Part shown: piece by piece, positions 1 through 8,772 of the stretch | How the letters are laid out: each line of letters opens with the position of its first letter | Numbering within the stretch: position 1 is the first letter of the stretch | From: an uncultured Eubacteriales bacterium | GTDB taxonomy: Bacteria > Bacillota > Clostridia > Oscillospirales > CAG-272 | NCBI GenBank assembly: GCA_934796165.1 | Contig: CAKVOU010000001.1 | Span: 1 to 64,000 of the forward strand | Direction of reading: 5' to 3' | Length of the DNA stretch: 64,000 nucleotides | The notes under the pieces: generated by a model | Told to the model about the DNA's origin: nothing | The model's input: only the letters and a program-made list of their open reading frames with translations | Database searches by the model: none | Program-made: the position numbers and the translations under genes

Positions 1-813
1 TACGGCATGCTGATCTATGACAAGAGCTTCACCGGAACGGTTGCGATCAACGGCTACGGCGCGGCGATCGTGCTTGATAAGTACGGCGTGCTCGTGAAAA
101 TTTACGACGGCGCGAACATGGGCTTCTACACGGCAGACGGCAAGTCCACAGCACCCCTGACCTTCACGGCGGCAAACTATGCGACCGTTGCATTCAATGA
201 ACTGCAAGACGGCGAAACGCTGATCATCTTTGCAAACGACGGCGGCGCAAACGCAGGCCGTGCATTCGCGCTCGGTCTCCGCGGTGTCGGCGGCGCGAAG
301 GCTTACTGCGGACTGACTGCGACCCTGACGGGCAAGACCTTTGATGTAAAGCCCGCGAACGACAAGACGCTGACCATCGACGACAAGACCTTCACGGCAG
401 ACGAAGGCAAGTGGCTGTACAACACCGAAATCGAAGCAAAGGATGCTCCCAAGTACGGCATGCTGATCTATGACAAGAGCTTCACCGGAACGGTTGCGAT
501 CAACGGCTACGGCGCGGCGATCGTGCTTGACAAGTACGGCGTGCTGGTCAAGATTTACGACGGCGCGAACATGGGCTTCTACACGGCAGACGGCAAGTCC
601 ACGGCCCCCCTGACCTTCACGGCGGCAAACTATGCGACCGTGGCGTTCAATGAACTGGGAGACGGCGAGACCCTGATCATCTTTGCAAACGACGGCGGCG
701 CAAACGCAGGCCGAGCATTCGCGCTTGGTCTCCGCGGTGTGAACGGTGCAAAGGCTTACTGCGGACTGACCGCAACCCTGACGGGCTTTACCTTCGAAAC
801 CAAAGCGGAATAA
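1..813 (+). CDS. Repeat-containing surface-type protein, 3' end only (start outside window)
   Basis: The frame is open from the first base, so the gene begins upstream. The visible 270 residues are one whole 151-residue unit (bases 1-453) and the first 119 residues of a second, nearly identical copy (454-810). Each unit contains 'YGMLIYDKSFTGTVAINGYG' and 'DGGANAGRAFALGLRG'; copies are joined by a linker containing 'LTIDDKTFTADEGKW'. The composition (Gly, Ala, Thr, aromatic) suggests a beta-rich extracellular module, but I do not recognise the family. No sortase motif or membrane anchor closes the C-terminus. The next gene, 94 bases on, encodes a membrane-anchored glycosidase, so a cell-surface role is plausible. 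The near-identity of the copies implies recent duplication or gene conversion. Confidence 0.8.
   Translation, partial: YGMLIYDKSFTGTVAINGYGAAIVLDKYGVLVKIYDGANMGFYTADGKSTAPLTFTAANYATVAFNELQDGETLIIFANDGGANAGRAFALGLRGVGGAKAYCGLTATLTGKTFDVKPANDKTLTIDDKTFTADEGKWLYNTEIEAKDAPKYGMLIYDKSFTGTVAINGYGAAIVLDKYGVLVKIYDGANMGFYTADGKSTAPLTFTAANYATVAFNELGDGETLIIFANDGGANAGRAFALGLRGVNGAKAYCGLTATLTGFTFETKAE
1..813 (+). repeat. 453-bp in-frame tandem repeat (1.8 visible copies)
   Basis: The block starting at base 1 restarts at base 454, giving a period of 453 bp (151 codons). Differences between the copies are scattered single substitutions. The second copy is cut short by the stop codon at 811-813; how many copies lie upstream is not visible. 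Confidence 0.95.
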
Positions 814-820
814 AGTTTTC

Positions 821-854
821 TCCCTTTCCCGGCACGCACGTGCCGGGAAAGGGA
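821..854. other. Strong intercistronic hairpin without a U-tract
   Basis: TCCCTTTCCCGGCAC pairs with GTGCCGGGAAAGGGA around a small loop, giving a stem of about 15 bp just after the stop at 813. No run of T follows on either strand, so it is not a textbook intrinsic terminator. It may act as an mRNA 3'-end stabiliser or a U-poor terminator. Confidence 0.7.
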
Positions 855-906
855 ATCCCGGACGGTGTTTTCCGGAACCGGGACGGAGAGAGGAGATGGC
901 TATTCA

Positions 907-2361
907 ATGAAAAGAAAATGGCTCTGTATACTGGCGGCACTTCTTGCGGCGGTATTGCTTCCCATAGAGACCTTTGCCGCGTTTTCTCCGTCACTTCCGG
1001 AGAACCCGGCCTACAAACTCTCAAAAAACGGATTTGATTACTGGGAAGAGACCGTTCATGAAAACGGCAAACAGGCGCTGTTTTACGGCGCTTACAACGC
1101 GACCAAGCCGGACGCGGAATACGAATGGGTCATCCACAGTGTGAGGAGCGGCTCGGAAACCACGCTGTCCACGGTCATGGACATTGCGCTGGATTATGAA
1201 AAACAGACCGGCAGAAAAGTCATGCTTGCGTCCAACGGCGATTTCTTTTACGCCACGGGTGCCAATGTCGAGTCCTACGTCGCAGACGGCGTGGTCATCA
1301 GCAAGGGCGCGTTTGTGACCAAGCATTGCATTGGATTTGATAACAAGGGAAAGGTCGTCATCGGTCGGATGACCGAGGTGGAAAAACGCCTCATGGTCGT
1401 CCTTGATGGTGAGAAGACCTTCTTTGAAATAGAACAGGAAAACAGGGAACCGGGGGAGAACGGAATCGCCGTTTACACCACCCCGGGGACCTACACCGTC
1501 CGCGGGGCGGGGAAGTACATCATCGGCACGGATTCTTCGAATCTGACACAGTATCCCGTGTTCGGAACCTCCCGCCGGATGGCGACGGGGACCGTCACAA
1601 ACGACGATTCCTTCACCCTCAAGAGCGGACAGTTCGCCGTGGTGGTGCGCGGAGAGAAGGCGCAGTTCTTCTTCGATCACGTGCTTTACGGCGTGGAGGT
1701 CAATCTGGTGGAAATCCCTGCGGGCGAATTTGCCGGATGCCGCTATGTGGTCGGCGGATACGACATTCTCGTGAATGACGGGAAGGTGAACTCCTCGTTC
1801 CACACGGACAATTTCGGCAACGTTGCCGCACCCCGCACGATCCTCGGCTTCAAGGAGGACGGAACCGCGTTTCTCTGTATGCTGGACGGCAGACAGGCGG
1901 GATACAGTGTGGGGCTGACGGTGGAAAAAGAGGCGGAGCTTGCCGCTGCACTCGGTGCGAAGTACGCATTGGAACTCGACGGCGGAGGCTCCACAACGGT
2001 GATCGTCCGGATCGACGACACCCTGACGCTCCGCAACAAGCCCTCCGACGGAAGTATGCGTAAGGTTTCCAACGCGGTGCTCCTGGTCGAAAAGGAAAAG
2101 GCACAGCCCGATCAACCCACGGAGACCGGGACCGACCGGGAAACCGAAACGTCCCCGTCCCCCGCGGAATCCGAAACCGGGACGGCTGGTACGGAAACAG
2201 CGGTTGACACCGGGGAGACCGCCGACACCGAGACGGATGCCGCTCCCACCGACCGGATGCATAACCGTATTTTGAATTTTGTCGTGACCGGAATCGTTGC
2301 GGCGGCGATTGTTGCCGGCGTTGTGTTGGTAATCAGAGGAAAACGAAAAGATAAACAGTGA
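907..2361 (+). CDS. Membrane-anchored phosphodiester glycosidase (NAGPA-domain) protein
   Basis: A 484-residue protein. The start at 907 has an AGAGGAG ribosome-binding site about 11 bases upstream and is followed directly by a signal peptide (MKRKWLCILAALLAAVLL); an in-frame ATG at 865 would bury that signal. The central region matches the phosphodiester glycosidase family (PF09992, NAGPA-like), with the hallmark 'LELDGGGSTT' near residue 355. In animals this family removes GlcNAc from phosphodiesters; bacterial members are poorly characterised and presumably act on surface or host glycans. After a Thr/Glu/Pro-rich linker (about residues 400-450) comes a single C-terminal membrane helix and a basic tail (RGKRKDKQ), so the enzyme should face outward. 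The carbohydrate ABC transporter genes follow 42 bases later. Confidence 0.85.
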   Translation: MKRKWLCILAALLAAVLLPIETFAAFSPSLPENPAYKLSKNGFDYWEETVHENGKQALFYGAYNATKPDAEYEWVIHSVRSGSETTLSTVMDIALDYEKQTGRKVMLASNGDFFYATGANVESYVADGVVISKGAFVTKHCIGFDNKGKVVIGRMTEVEKRLMVVLDGEKTFFEIEQENREPGENGIAVYTTPGTYTVRGAGKYIIGTDSSNLTQYPVFGTSRRMATGTVTNDDSFTLKSGQFAVVVRGEKAQFFFDHVLYGVEVNLVEIPAGEFAGCRYVVGGYDILVNDGKVNSSFHTDNFGNVAAPRTILGFKEDGTAFLCMLDGRQAGYSVGLTVEKEAELAAALGAKYALELDGGGSTTVIVRIDDTLTLRNKPSDGSMRKVSNAVLLVEKEKAQPDQPTETGTDRETETSPSPAESETGTAGTETAVDTGETADTETDAAPTDRMHNRILNFVVTGIVAAAIVAGVVLVIRGKRKDKQ

Positions 2362-2403
2362 TCCGGGTCTTTACCCGAATTCCACATATACGGAGGTACC
2401 GAA

Positions 2404-3966
2404 ATGAAAAAACACGTGCTGAAGCTCTTTTCTCTTGTGCTCGCCATCCTGATGCTGGCGACCCTGTTTGTTGCCTGCGGCGGCAAAAAGCCGAACGAGT
2501 ACGAGATCAACTATGACATTGATCTTTCCAAGAAGCCCAAACTGAACGTGCTCATGCCGTATTCCGGCAGATCCATTCAGGACGTCAATTCCGACGCGAC
2601 GGCGAAGCTCATTGAGGAGCTGACCGGCTATCAAGTGGAATACACCCAGCTTCCCGCGCTTGACGGCTCCAAAACGCTCAACAACGAGCTGATGGACAAG
2701 CGGAGCTATCAGGTCATGAAGCTGACCAAGGATCAGTTCAGCGACCTGGTCAAGGACGATATGCTGGTGGACATCACCGATGCGCTCAAGGTGTTCGCGC
2801 CCGACATCCTCGCCAACATTTCCGAGGAATCGTGGGATGTGGTGACGGTCAACGGCCGCATTTACGGTATCCCCGAACGCGCGTCCAGCGATAACATCGA
2901 AAACATGATCGTGTTCAATCAGGATCTCATGCTCCGGAACAACCTGGAGATTCCGACCACCCTTGCGGAGTTTGAGGAAGTGCTCCGGGTACTCACCGAA
3001 AAGATCGGCAGACCCGCCCTGACCTTTGACCGCTACACGCCCCTTGTATACACCATCTCCGCGGCGTTCGGCATCTATTCCGACTGGCAGGAGTACGAGG
3101 TGAACGGCGAGACGCAGGTGCTCTACTACATGAACGCGCCCCGCTATCAGGAGTACGTGGAATATATGCACAAGCTCTATGCGGCGGGCTACATTGATGT
3201 CGAAGTCGGCACCAATACCTCCGCCGACGCGATCAACAAGTTCACGAGCGGCGAGGCGGGCTGCTTCGCAGGCTCCCTCTGGAGTGTTCCGAGCATTGTT
3301 GCCGGCATGACGGCAAAGGGAACCATCACCTCGGTGGAAGCGTCCGGCACGCTGGAGAATTACCTCGGCTACCTGCGCTCTCTCAAGGAAAACGCATCCG
3401 ATCCGGAGCGCGTATACCGTGCGAGCGGTTACACCTACATTTCCGCGATCCCGTTCTATGAAGCGGAAAACGCGGGCTATGCGCTTGACTGGATGAACTC
3501 CAAGATCAAGGATACCGAGGACGCGCACAACTTCCGCTCCATCGTGCTTGGCACGGAGGGCGTACACTGGACATACAGCGCGGCAGAGGGGTACCTGCCG
3601 ATCGCGGCAAACTTCTCGGAAAAGGACGACGCAAGCTACTATCTGACCGGCTCCAACGAAACCAAGTACACCGAATACTGGAAGGCGCGTGTCCGCAAGC
3701 AGCCCGAGCTGTACCGCGCATGGTCGATCCTGATGGACAATGCGGACGCAGTCGGCGTTTACAACATCGTGGACTTCACGCCTCCCATCGAAGCCTATAA
3801 CGCGAGCCGTTCCGCAATGGAGGAGTACGCGCAGGACCAGTTCTACATTATGATGAAGGACGGCACCGGCAAGATGTCCGAGTATCTGACCAAGCTCAAT
3901 TCCCAGCAGGGCGGAACCAAAGCGACCGACGCGATCAACGCGTGGTATAAAACCTATCGGAAGTAA
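2404..3966 (+). CDS. Extracellular solute-binding lipoprotein, carbohydrate ABC transporter
   Basis: A 520-residue protein with a lipoprotein signal: basic N-terminus, hydrophobic core and a lipobox ending at Cys25 (LFVAC). The mature part resembles family 1 solute-binding proteins of the LplA type that pair with LplB/YtcP permeases and bind oligosaccharides or polysaccharide fragments outside the membrane. A GGAGG ribosome-binding site precedes ATG 2404. Two permease genes follow directly, but no ATPase gene is in the locus; such systems commonly share a multisugar ATPase (MsmX type) encoded elsewhere. The substrate is unknown; the adjacent glycosidase and ROK genes suggest an amino- or neutral-sugar glycan. 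Confidence 0.88.
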   Translation: MKKHVLKLFSLVLAILMLATLFVACGGKKPNEYEINYDIDLSKKPKLNVLMPYSGRSIQDVNSDATAKLIEELTGYQVEYTQLPALDGSKTLNNELMDKRSYQVMKLTKDQFSDLVKDDMLVDITDALKVFAPDILANISEESWDVVTVNGRIYGIPERASSDNIENMIVFNQDLMLRNNLEIPTTLAEFEEVLRVLTEKIGRPALTFDRYTPLVYTISAAFGIYSDWQEYEVNGETQVLYYMNAPRYQEYVEYMHKLYAAGYIDVEVGTNTSADAINKFTSGEAGCFAGSLWSVPSIVAGMTAKGTITSVEASGTLENYLGYLRSLKENASDPERVYRASGYTYISAIPFYEAENAGYALDWMNSKIKDTEDAHNFRSIVLGTEGVHWTYSAAEGYLPIAANFSEKDDASYYLTGSNETKYTEYWKARVRKQPELYRAWSILMDNADAVGVYNIVDFTPPIEAYNASRSAMEEYAQDQFYIMMKDGTGKMSEYLTKLNSQQGGTKATDAINAWYKTYRK

Positions 3967-3992
3967 TCAGCGCCAACAGAGGAGGGGGAAGC

Positions 3993-4925
3993 ATGACCTC
4001 AACTTCAACACTCAAGGAAAAATTCAAAAAGCACCGGGCGCTTGTCCCGTTTGTAATCCCGGCGATGCTGTTCGCTCTCGTGTTCTCGTATCTGCCGATG
4101 ATCGGTATCCTCATCGCATTCAAGGATAACCCGAATTTCGGCAGATACGACGCGATCGAGGCGTTCACCCGCGCCAACTGGACGCTGGATAACTTCCGGA
4201 CGCTGTTTTCCGACCCGGAGATCCTGCGTTATGTCATCAACACGCTCATCATTTCCATTATGAAGATCGTGATCCTGTTCCCCCTGCCGGTCATCCTTGC
4301 GGTCATGATCTCGGAGGTCAGAAGCAAGCATTTCTCGAAATTCATTCAGGGCATCGTGTTCCTGCCGCACTTCTTTTCCTGGGTCGTCATTGTCGGTATC
4401 TTCAACAGCCTGTTCGGCATGTACGGACCGATCAATAATATCGGCGTGGCGCTCGGCGGCAGTCCGATCTACTTCATGGGAGATCCCTCGTGGTTCCGAT
4501 GGCTGGTCGTCATCCTGTCCGGCTGGAAGGAGATCGGATACAGCTCCATCGTCTATATCGCCGCGATCTCCGCAATTGACCCCGCGCTTTACGAGGCGGC
4601 AAAGCTGGACGGCGCCTCCAAGTTCCGTCAGATCCGGAACATCACCATTCCGCTTATCATGCCGACCATCATCGTCATGCTCATCATCCGCGTCGGGTAC
4701 CTGATGGACGCGGGCTTTGAACAGGTTTATGCCATGATCAACTCCTACACGAGAGAAACGGGCGAGATCATCGGTACCTACGTGTACCGATTGGGCCTTG
4801 GCACCGGCTCCCGCGATTACGGGCTTTCCACGGCAGTGGGACTTGTCAACGGACTGATTTCTCTCCTTCTGATCCTTGTGACCAACAAGATCTCCAAAAA
4901 GAAAATGGGAACGGGAATATGGTGA
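3993..4925 (+). CDS. Carbohydrate ABC transporter permease, LplB type
   Basis: A 310-residue inner-membrane permease, the MalF-like partner. It opens with a basic segment and a helix around 'LVPFVIPAMLFALVFSYLPM'; the coupling-loop EAA motif is visible as 'YEAAKLDGASKFRQIRNITI'. The length is typical. A GAGGGGG ribosome-binding site lies just before ATG 3993, 26 bases after the binding-protein stop. The second permease begins 4 bases after this gene ends, so the pair is surely co-translated to form a heterodimeric channel. Confidence 0.92.
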   Translation: MTSTSTLKEKFKKHRALVPFVIPAMLFALVFSYLPMIGILIAFKDNPNFGRYDAIEAFTRANWTLDNFRTLFSDPEILRYVINTLIISIMKIVILFPLPVILAVMISEVRSKHFSKFIQGIVFLPHFFSWVVIVGIFNSLFGMYGPINNIGVALGGSPIYFMGDPSWFRWLVVILSGWKEIGYSSIVYIAAISAIDPALYEAAKLDGASKFRQIRNITIPLIMPTIIVMLIIRVGYLMDAGFEQVYAMINSYTRETGEIIGTYVYRLGLGTGSRDYGLSTAVGLVNGLISLLLILVTNKISKKKMGTGIW

Positions 4926-4929
4926 TGGT

Positions 4930-5826
4930 ATGAATAAAGAAATGAACAAACAAACGCGTACTGTAAAAAAGAAACCGAAGATGAAAATCCACGACAGCCC
5001 CGTATTCCATGTGATCAATACGGTGGTGCTGATCCTGACGGCATTCGTCTGCATCCTGCCGTTCATCAACGTGCTTGCCACGGCGTTTTCCACGGCAGGG
5101 CAGCAGATCAACTTCTGGCCGAAGGGCTTTACTTGGTTCAATTTCAAGACCGTCCTGACCGATGTCGGCTTCTGGCGTTCGCTCGGCGTGTCGCTCATGG
5201 TCACCGTCGTGGGAACGACCCTGTCGGTGCTGACCATGTACGCGGCGGCATATGCGCTCTCCAAGCCGGATTTTCCCATGCGCCGCGGCATTATGATTTT
5301 CTTCATTATTGTTATGATCTTCAGCGGCGGCATGGTGCCGAATTACATCGTCGTCAACGCACTGGGACTGACGCGGTCGCCATGGGCGCTGATCCTGCCG
5401 TCCGTCGTGCAGGTGTATAACCTCATCCTCATCAAGAGTTACTTGGAGGGCATCCCCAAGGAGCTGGAGGAATCGGCGAAGATCGACGGCGCGAACAACC
5501 TGCAGATTATGTTCCGCGTGATGATTCCCGCATCCATGCCGTGCGTTGCAAGCGTCAGCATGTTCACGGCGGTCACCTTCTGGAACAACTACACGAGCGC
5601 GCTTCTGTACCTCGGTACGGAAGAGAAGTGGTATCCGCTGTCGCTCTACATCCTCAACTATATCCAGAGCGACCCCGACGTGCTCAACCCGACGCTTGAA
5701 AATATTCAGAAGTCCAACATCGAAGCGGCAATGATCATCTTCAGCATTCTGCCGGTCCTCATGATCTATCCGCTCGTGCTCAAGTTCTTCACCAAGGGCG
5801 TCACGGTCGGAAGCGTAAAGGGATAA
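4930..5826 (+). CDS. Carbohydrate ABC transporter permease, YtcP/MalG type
   Basis: A 298-residue inner-membrane permease, second half of the heterodimer. The EAA loop reads 'LEESAKIDGANNLQIMFRV'. The protein ends in 'FFTKGVTVGSVKG', the C-terminus characteristic of YtcP/LplC-type permeases (FxKGxxxGSxKG). It sits 4 bases after its partner and 7 bases before the ROK gene, so it belongs to the same transcription unit. Confidence 0.93.
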   Translation: MNKEMNKQTRTVKKKPKMKIHDSPVFHVINTVVLILTAFVCILPFINVLATAFSTAGQQINFWPKGFTWFNFKTVLTDVGFWRSLGVSLMVTVVGTTLSVLTMYAAAYALSKPDFPMRRGIMIFFIIVMIFSGGMVPNYIVVNALGLTRSPWALILPSVVQVYNLILIKSYLEGIPKELEESAKIDGANNLQIMFRVMIPASMPCVASVSMFTAVTFWNNYTSALLYLGTEEKWYPLSLYILNYIQSDPDVLNPTLENIQKSNIEAAMIIFSILPVLMIYPLVLKFFTKGVTVGSVKG

Positions 5827-5833
5827 GGAGCGT

Positions 5834-6721
5834 ATGATTGTAGCAATTGATCTGGGGGCGACCGGTATCAAGGTTGCTCCCTTTGACAAAACACGACTTG
5901 CCGCGGGGGCGGACCCGCGGATCGGACAGGTTCTGACGGTGCCGACGGACGCTTCCTCCGGAAAGGAGGGTATTGTCCGTGCGCTTGACCGCGCGGTTCG
6001 TCAGTACCTGAACGAGGAAACAGAGGGGCTTGCCGTCTCCACCGCCGGAAACACGGACACCGGGACCGCGACCATTACCTACGCAACGGGGAATCTTCCC
6101 GGCATGACGGGTTTTTCTTATGCGGAGTTTGCCCGCGGCTACGGGCTTCCCGTCAGCGCCATCAACGACGCGCACGCGGCACTGCTCGGCGAGCTGTACG
6201 ACGGCGCGGCGCGGGAGTTTTCCGGGGCACGTGTCATTATGCTGACGCTCGGTTCGGGGGTCGGCGGGGCATACGCGGTCGAGGGCAGAATCGTGTCGGA
6301 CGAGAAAAACGATTACGCCCGTTTCGGGCATATCTGTCTCATGCCGGGCGGGTTCCCCTGCACCTGCGGCAAGGTCGGATGTGCGGAAATGTATCTTTCC
6401 GGCAGAGCGATCCACCGGGACGCAAAGTCTGCGGGGATCGACGGGGACGATCTGTTTTTGCGGTGCCTTGCGGGCGATCCCCGGTGCGTCTCCTTTGCGG
6501 AGCAATTCCGCGAGCGGCTTGCCGCGCTCCTTGAGAAGATCCGTCCGGTCTGCCCGTATGATGTCTGCATCATCGGCGGCGGTGTCGCCGACTGGATGGG
6601 CGACGCGTTTCCGGAGCTTACCGGGGGACTGGGTGTTCCCGTCATCCGCGCGACGCTCGGCAACATGGCGGGCGTGTACGGCGCATTCCGGCATTACATC
6701 AGCGGAGAGGTGGTCTTATGA
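5834..6721 (+). CDS. ROK family protein, probable sugar kinase
   Basis: A 295-residue protein beginning with the phosphate-1 motif 'IDLGATGIKV' and carrying the ROK zinc signature 'CTCGKVGCAE' at about residues 177-186. There is no N-terminal helix-turn-helix, so a cytoplasmic sugar kinase (glucokinase, N-acetylglucosamine or mannose kinase type) fits better than a ROK repressor. AAGGAG precedes the ATG. The stop overlaps the next start as ATGA (6718-6721), implying translational coupling. In this operon it would phosphorylate the sugar released from the imported glycan. Confidence 0.85.
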   Translation: MIVAIDLGATGIKVAPFDKTRLAAGADPRIGQVLTVPTDASSGKEGIVRALDRAVRQYLNEETEGLAVSTAGNTDTGTATITYATGNLPGMTGFSYAEFARGYGLPVSAINDAHAALLGELYDGAAREFSGARVIMLTLGSGVGGAYAVEGRIVSDEKNDYARFGHICLMPGGFPCTCGKVGCAEMYLSGRAIHRDAKSAGIDGDDLFLRCLAGDPRCVSFAEQFRERLAALLEKIRPVCPYDVCIIGGGVADWMGDAFPELTGGLGVPVIRATLGNMAGVYGAFRHYISGEVVL

Positions 6722-8283
6722 AGGATCAGATGAAGAATTACGCCGCGCCCATTGTTGTCGTCGGCGCGAGTCTCGGCGGAACGATCGCCGCATGGTCTGC
6801 CGCCAAAAACGGCGGCGGGCGGCGGGTCCTCCTCCTCGAATCCACCGACTGGATCGGCGGTCAGCTCACGTCTCAGGCTGTTCCGCCCGATGAGCACCGC
6901 TGGATCGGCGAGCAGGGCTGTACCGCTTCCTATCGCGAATACCGCCGGCAGATCCGTTCCCATTACCGGAACCTGCCCGGATTTTCCCCGAAGATTAAAA
7001 TGAAGGAAGCATTCTGCCCGGCGGATTCCGAGGTCAGCCACCTGTCCCATCCGCCGAAGCTGGCGCTGGAAACGCTGGAGAAAATGCTTGCGCCCTACAA
7101 GGCAGACGGCACCCTTACGGTGCTCACCGGCGTGCGGTATCTTTCTGCCGAAGTGAGCGGCGACAGGATCCGTTCCGTCACCTGCGAAAAGGACGGCGAG
7201 CGGTTCACGGTCACGGGGGAGATGTTTCTTGACGGAACGGATACCGGCGAGCTGATCGCCCTTTGCGGGGCGGAATACCGCACCGGCGCGGAGAGCCGGG
7301 CGGAAACGGGGGAGACCCACGCTCCGGAGTTTGCCAACCCTGCCGATATGCAGCCGGTCACCTACACCGCGGCGATTGAAAACCGCAGGACCGGCGACTT
7401 CGTGATTCCCAAGCCCGACGGCTACGACGAGTTCCGCCGCCTCCGGATGCCGTATGATGACTATCCCGTGTTTTCCATGTTCGGTCCCGATTCCTCCACG
7501 GGTCGGGCAAAGCGCTTCGGTATGTTCGAGGGCGAGACGGACGAAAAGGGAAACGAGCTGTTCCCGCTCTTCAAGTACCGCCGGATCATCAATTCCGCGT
7601 ATTTCACCGACGGAAGCGAGCCGTATGACGTGACGCTCGTCAACTGGCCGCAGAACGATTTCTTCCTCGGCAATCTCTTTGATTGCCCGGATGCATCGGA
7701 GAACGACCGCCTGGCGCGGCTCTTTACGCTTTCCTTTGTATATTGGCTCCAGACCGAGGCACCGCGCGCCGACGGAGGGAAGGGGTATCCGTATTTCCGC
7801 CTGGCGGGGGAGCACCTCGGCACCGCGGACGGGCTCAGCAAAGCCCCGTATATCCGCGAATCCCGCCGCATCCGGTCTTTGTTTACGGTGACGGAGGACA
7901 TGGTGAAGAAGGGCGGCAATCCCGCGTTCCCCGACAGCGTCGGTGTCGGCAGTTACCCCATCGACCTGCACATCACGACCGCCACGCATACCTTCTTCTA
8001 TGAACCGAGCGAGCGGTTCACCATTCCGCTCGGTGCGATGATCCCCGTGCGTATGAAGAATCTTCTCCCTGCCTGTAAGAACATCGGCACCACGCATCTG
8101 TCCGGCGGCTGTTACCGCCTCCACCCGGTGGAATGGAACATCGGCGAGGTCGCGGGTCTGCTTTCTTCGTTTGCCCTCTCGGAACACCTCGCTCCGTCCG
8201 AGGTACGGGAAAATCCCGCACAGTTTGCGCGGTTTGTCTCCCTGCTGGAAGCAAACGGCGTTCAGCGGTACTGGAAAGAATAA
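6718..8283 (+). CDS. FAD-dependent oxidoreductase (FAD_oxidored type)
   Basis: A 521-residue protein whose N-terminal Rossmann motif reads 'IVVVGASLGGTIAAWSAAK', followed by 'LLESTDWIGGQLTSQ', typical of the PF12831-type FAD-dependent oxidoreductases that are common in glycan-use operons of gut bacteria. A conserved C-terminal segment 'SGGCYRLHPVEWNIGEVAGLL' matches the family's FAD-binding end. The reaction is not established for these proteins; oxidation or epimerisation of a sugar is an inference. It overlaps the ROK gene by 4 bases and is the last gene before a terminator at 8308. Confidence 0.85.
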   Translation: MKDQMKNYAAPIVVVGASLGGTIAAWSAAKNGGGRRVLLLESTDWIGGQLTSQAVPPDEHRWIGEQGCTASYREYRRQIRSHYRNLPGFSPKIKMKEAFCPADSEVSHLSHPPKLALETLEKMLAPYKADGTLTVLTGVRYLSAEVSGDRIRSVTCEKDGERFTVTGEMFLDGTDTGELIALCGAEYRTGAESRAETGETHAPEFANPADMQPVTYTAAIENRRTGDFVIPKPDGYDEFRRLRMPYDDYPVFSMFGPDSSTGRAKRFGMFEGETDEKGNELFPLFKYRRIINSAYFTDGSEPYDVTLVNWPQNDFFLGNLFDCPDASENDRLARLFTLSFVYWLQTEAPRADGGKGYPYFRLAGEHLGTADGLSKAPYIRESRRIRSLFTVTEDMVKKGGNPAFPDSVGVGSYPIDLHITTATHTFFYEPSERFTIPLGAMIPVRMKNLLPACKNIGTTHLSGGCYRLHPVEWNIGEVAGLLSSFALSEHLAPSEVRENPAQFARFVSLLEANGVQRYWKE

Positions 8284-8307
8284 CATCGGAATATCTGCCG
8301 GTTCAGC

Positions 8308-8345
8308 ACAGCCGGAACGTCCGTTCGGACGTTCCGGCTGTTTGC
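8308..8345 (+). terminator. Intrinsic terminator of the carbohydrate operon
   Basis: A 15-bp stem (ACAGCCGGAACGTCC paired with GGACGTTCCGGCTGT, loop GTTC) lies 25 bases after the stop at 8283 and ends in TTT followed by a second short T-run. Confidence 0.8.
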
Positions 8346-8368
8346 GCGTTTTTGCATAGCGATAAAAA

Positions 8369-8387
8369 TGTGATTGCAAAATTCACA
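8369..8387. promoter_or_regulatory. Palindromic site TGTGA-N9-TCACA, possible operator
   Basis: An inverted repeat TGTGA-ttgcaaaat-TCACA lies in the 489-base gap (8284-8772) between the sugar operon and the peptide transporter. The arms resemble CRP/FNR-type half-sites, but the 9-base spacing is not the CRP spacing and no regulator gene is nearby. The rest of the gap is AT-rich with no gene; it holds a terminator (8308-8345) and the opp promoter. Confidence 0.3.
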
Positions 8388-8633
8388 ATGTGATAACTGG
8401 AACATGCTTCCTGCCTGGTGGATCCAGGCTTTTCGAAAGCTTCCGAAAATTATATTTATATTCATTATTTGCACAGACAATCAGTGAATAACAAATAAAT
8501 ATACAGTTTTACGAATAAATAATCCGCCTGCGCATAACGGATAAATGATTGGAAACCTGCCGTAAATCTTCCGTTTGTGCAAAATTAACGACCATTTTGA
8601 ATAATCTTCTTTCAAAAATATCAAATTTGGGGG

Positions 8634-8662
8634 TTGACAACCGGTCGGAATCATACTATACT
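8634..8662 (+). promoter_or_regulatory. Sigma-A promoter of the opp operon
   Basis: TTGACA (8634-8639) and TATACT (8657-8662) separated by exactly 17 bases, inside an AT-rich stretch. The likely start near 8669 leaves a leader of about 100 bases before ATG 8773. Confidence 0.85.
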
Positions 8663-8772
8663 ACTAATAACAATTCCGATTCGTTTCCGCAACGCTGCGG
8701 AAGCGACGACATCTTTGTTTGTTTGCGTCAAGTGGCGCTTGCAATAGAAATAATTAGGGAGGAATCATACAA

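Noticed and set aside
1021..2262. Long minus-strand open frame opposite the phosphodiester glycosidase gene
   Set aside because: It mirrors the codon bias of the plus-strand gene, has no recognisable motif or ribosome-binding site, and many similar antisense frames occur opposite other high-GC genes here.
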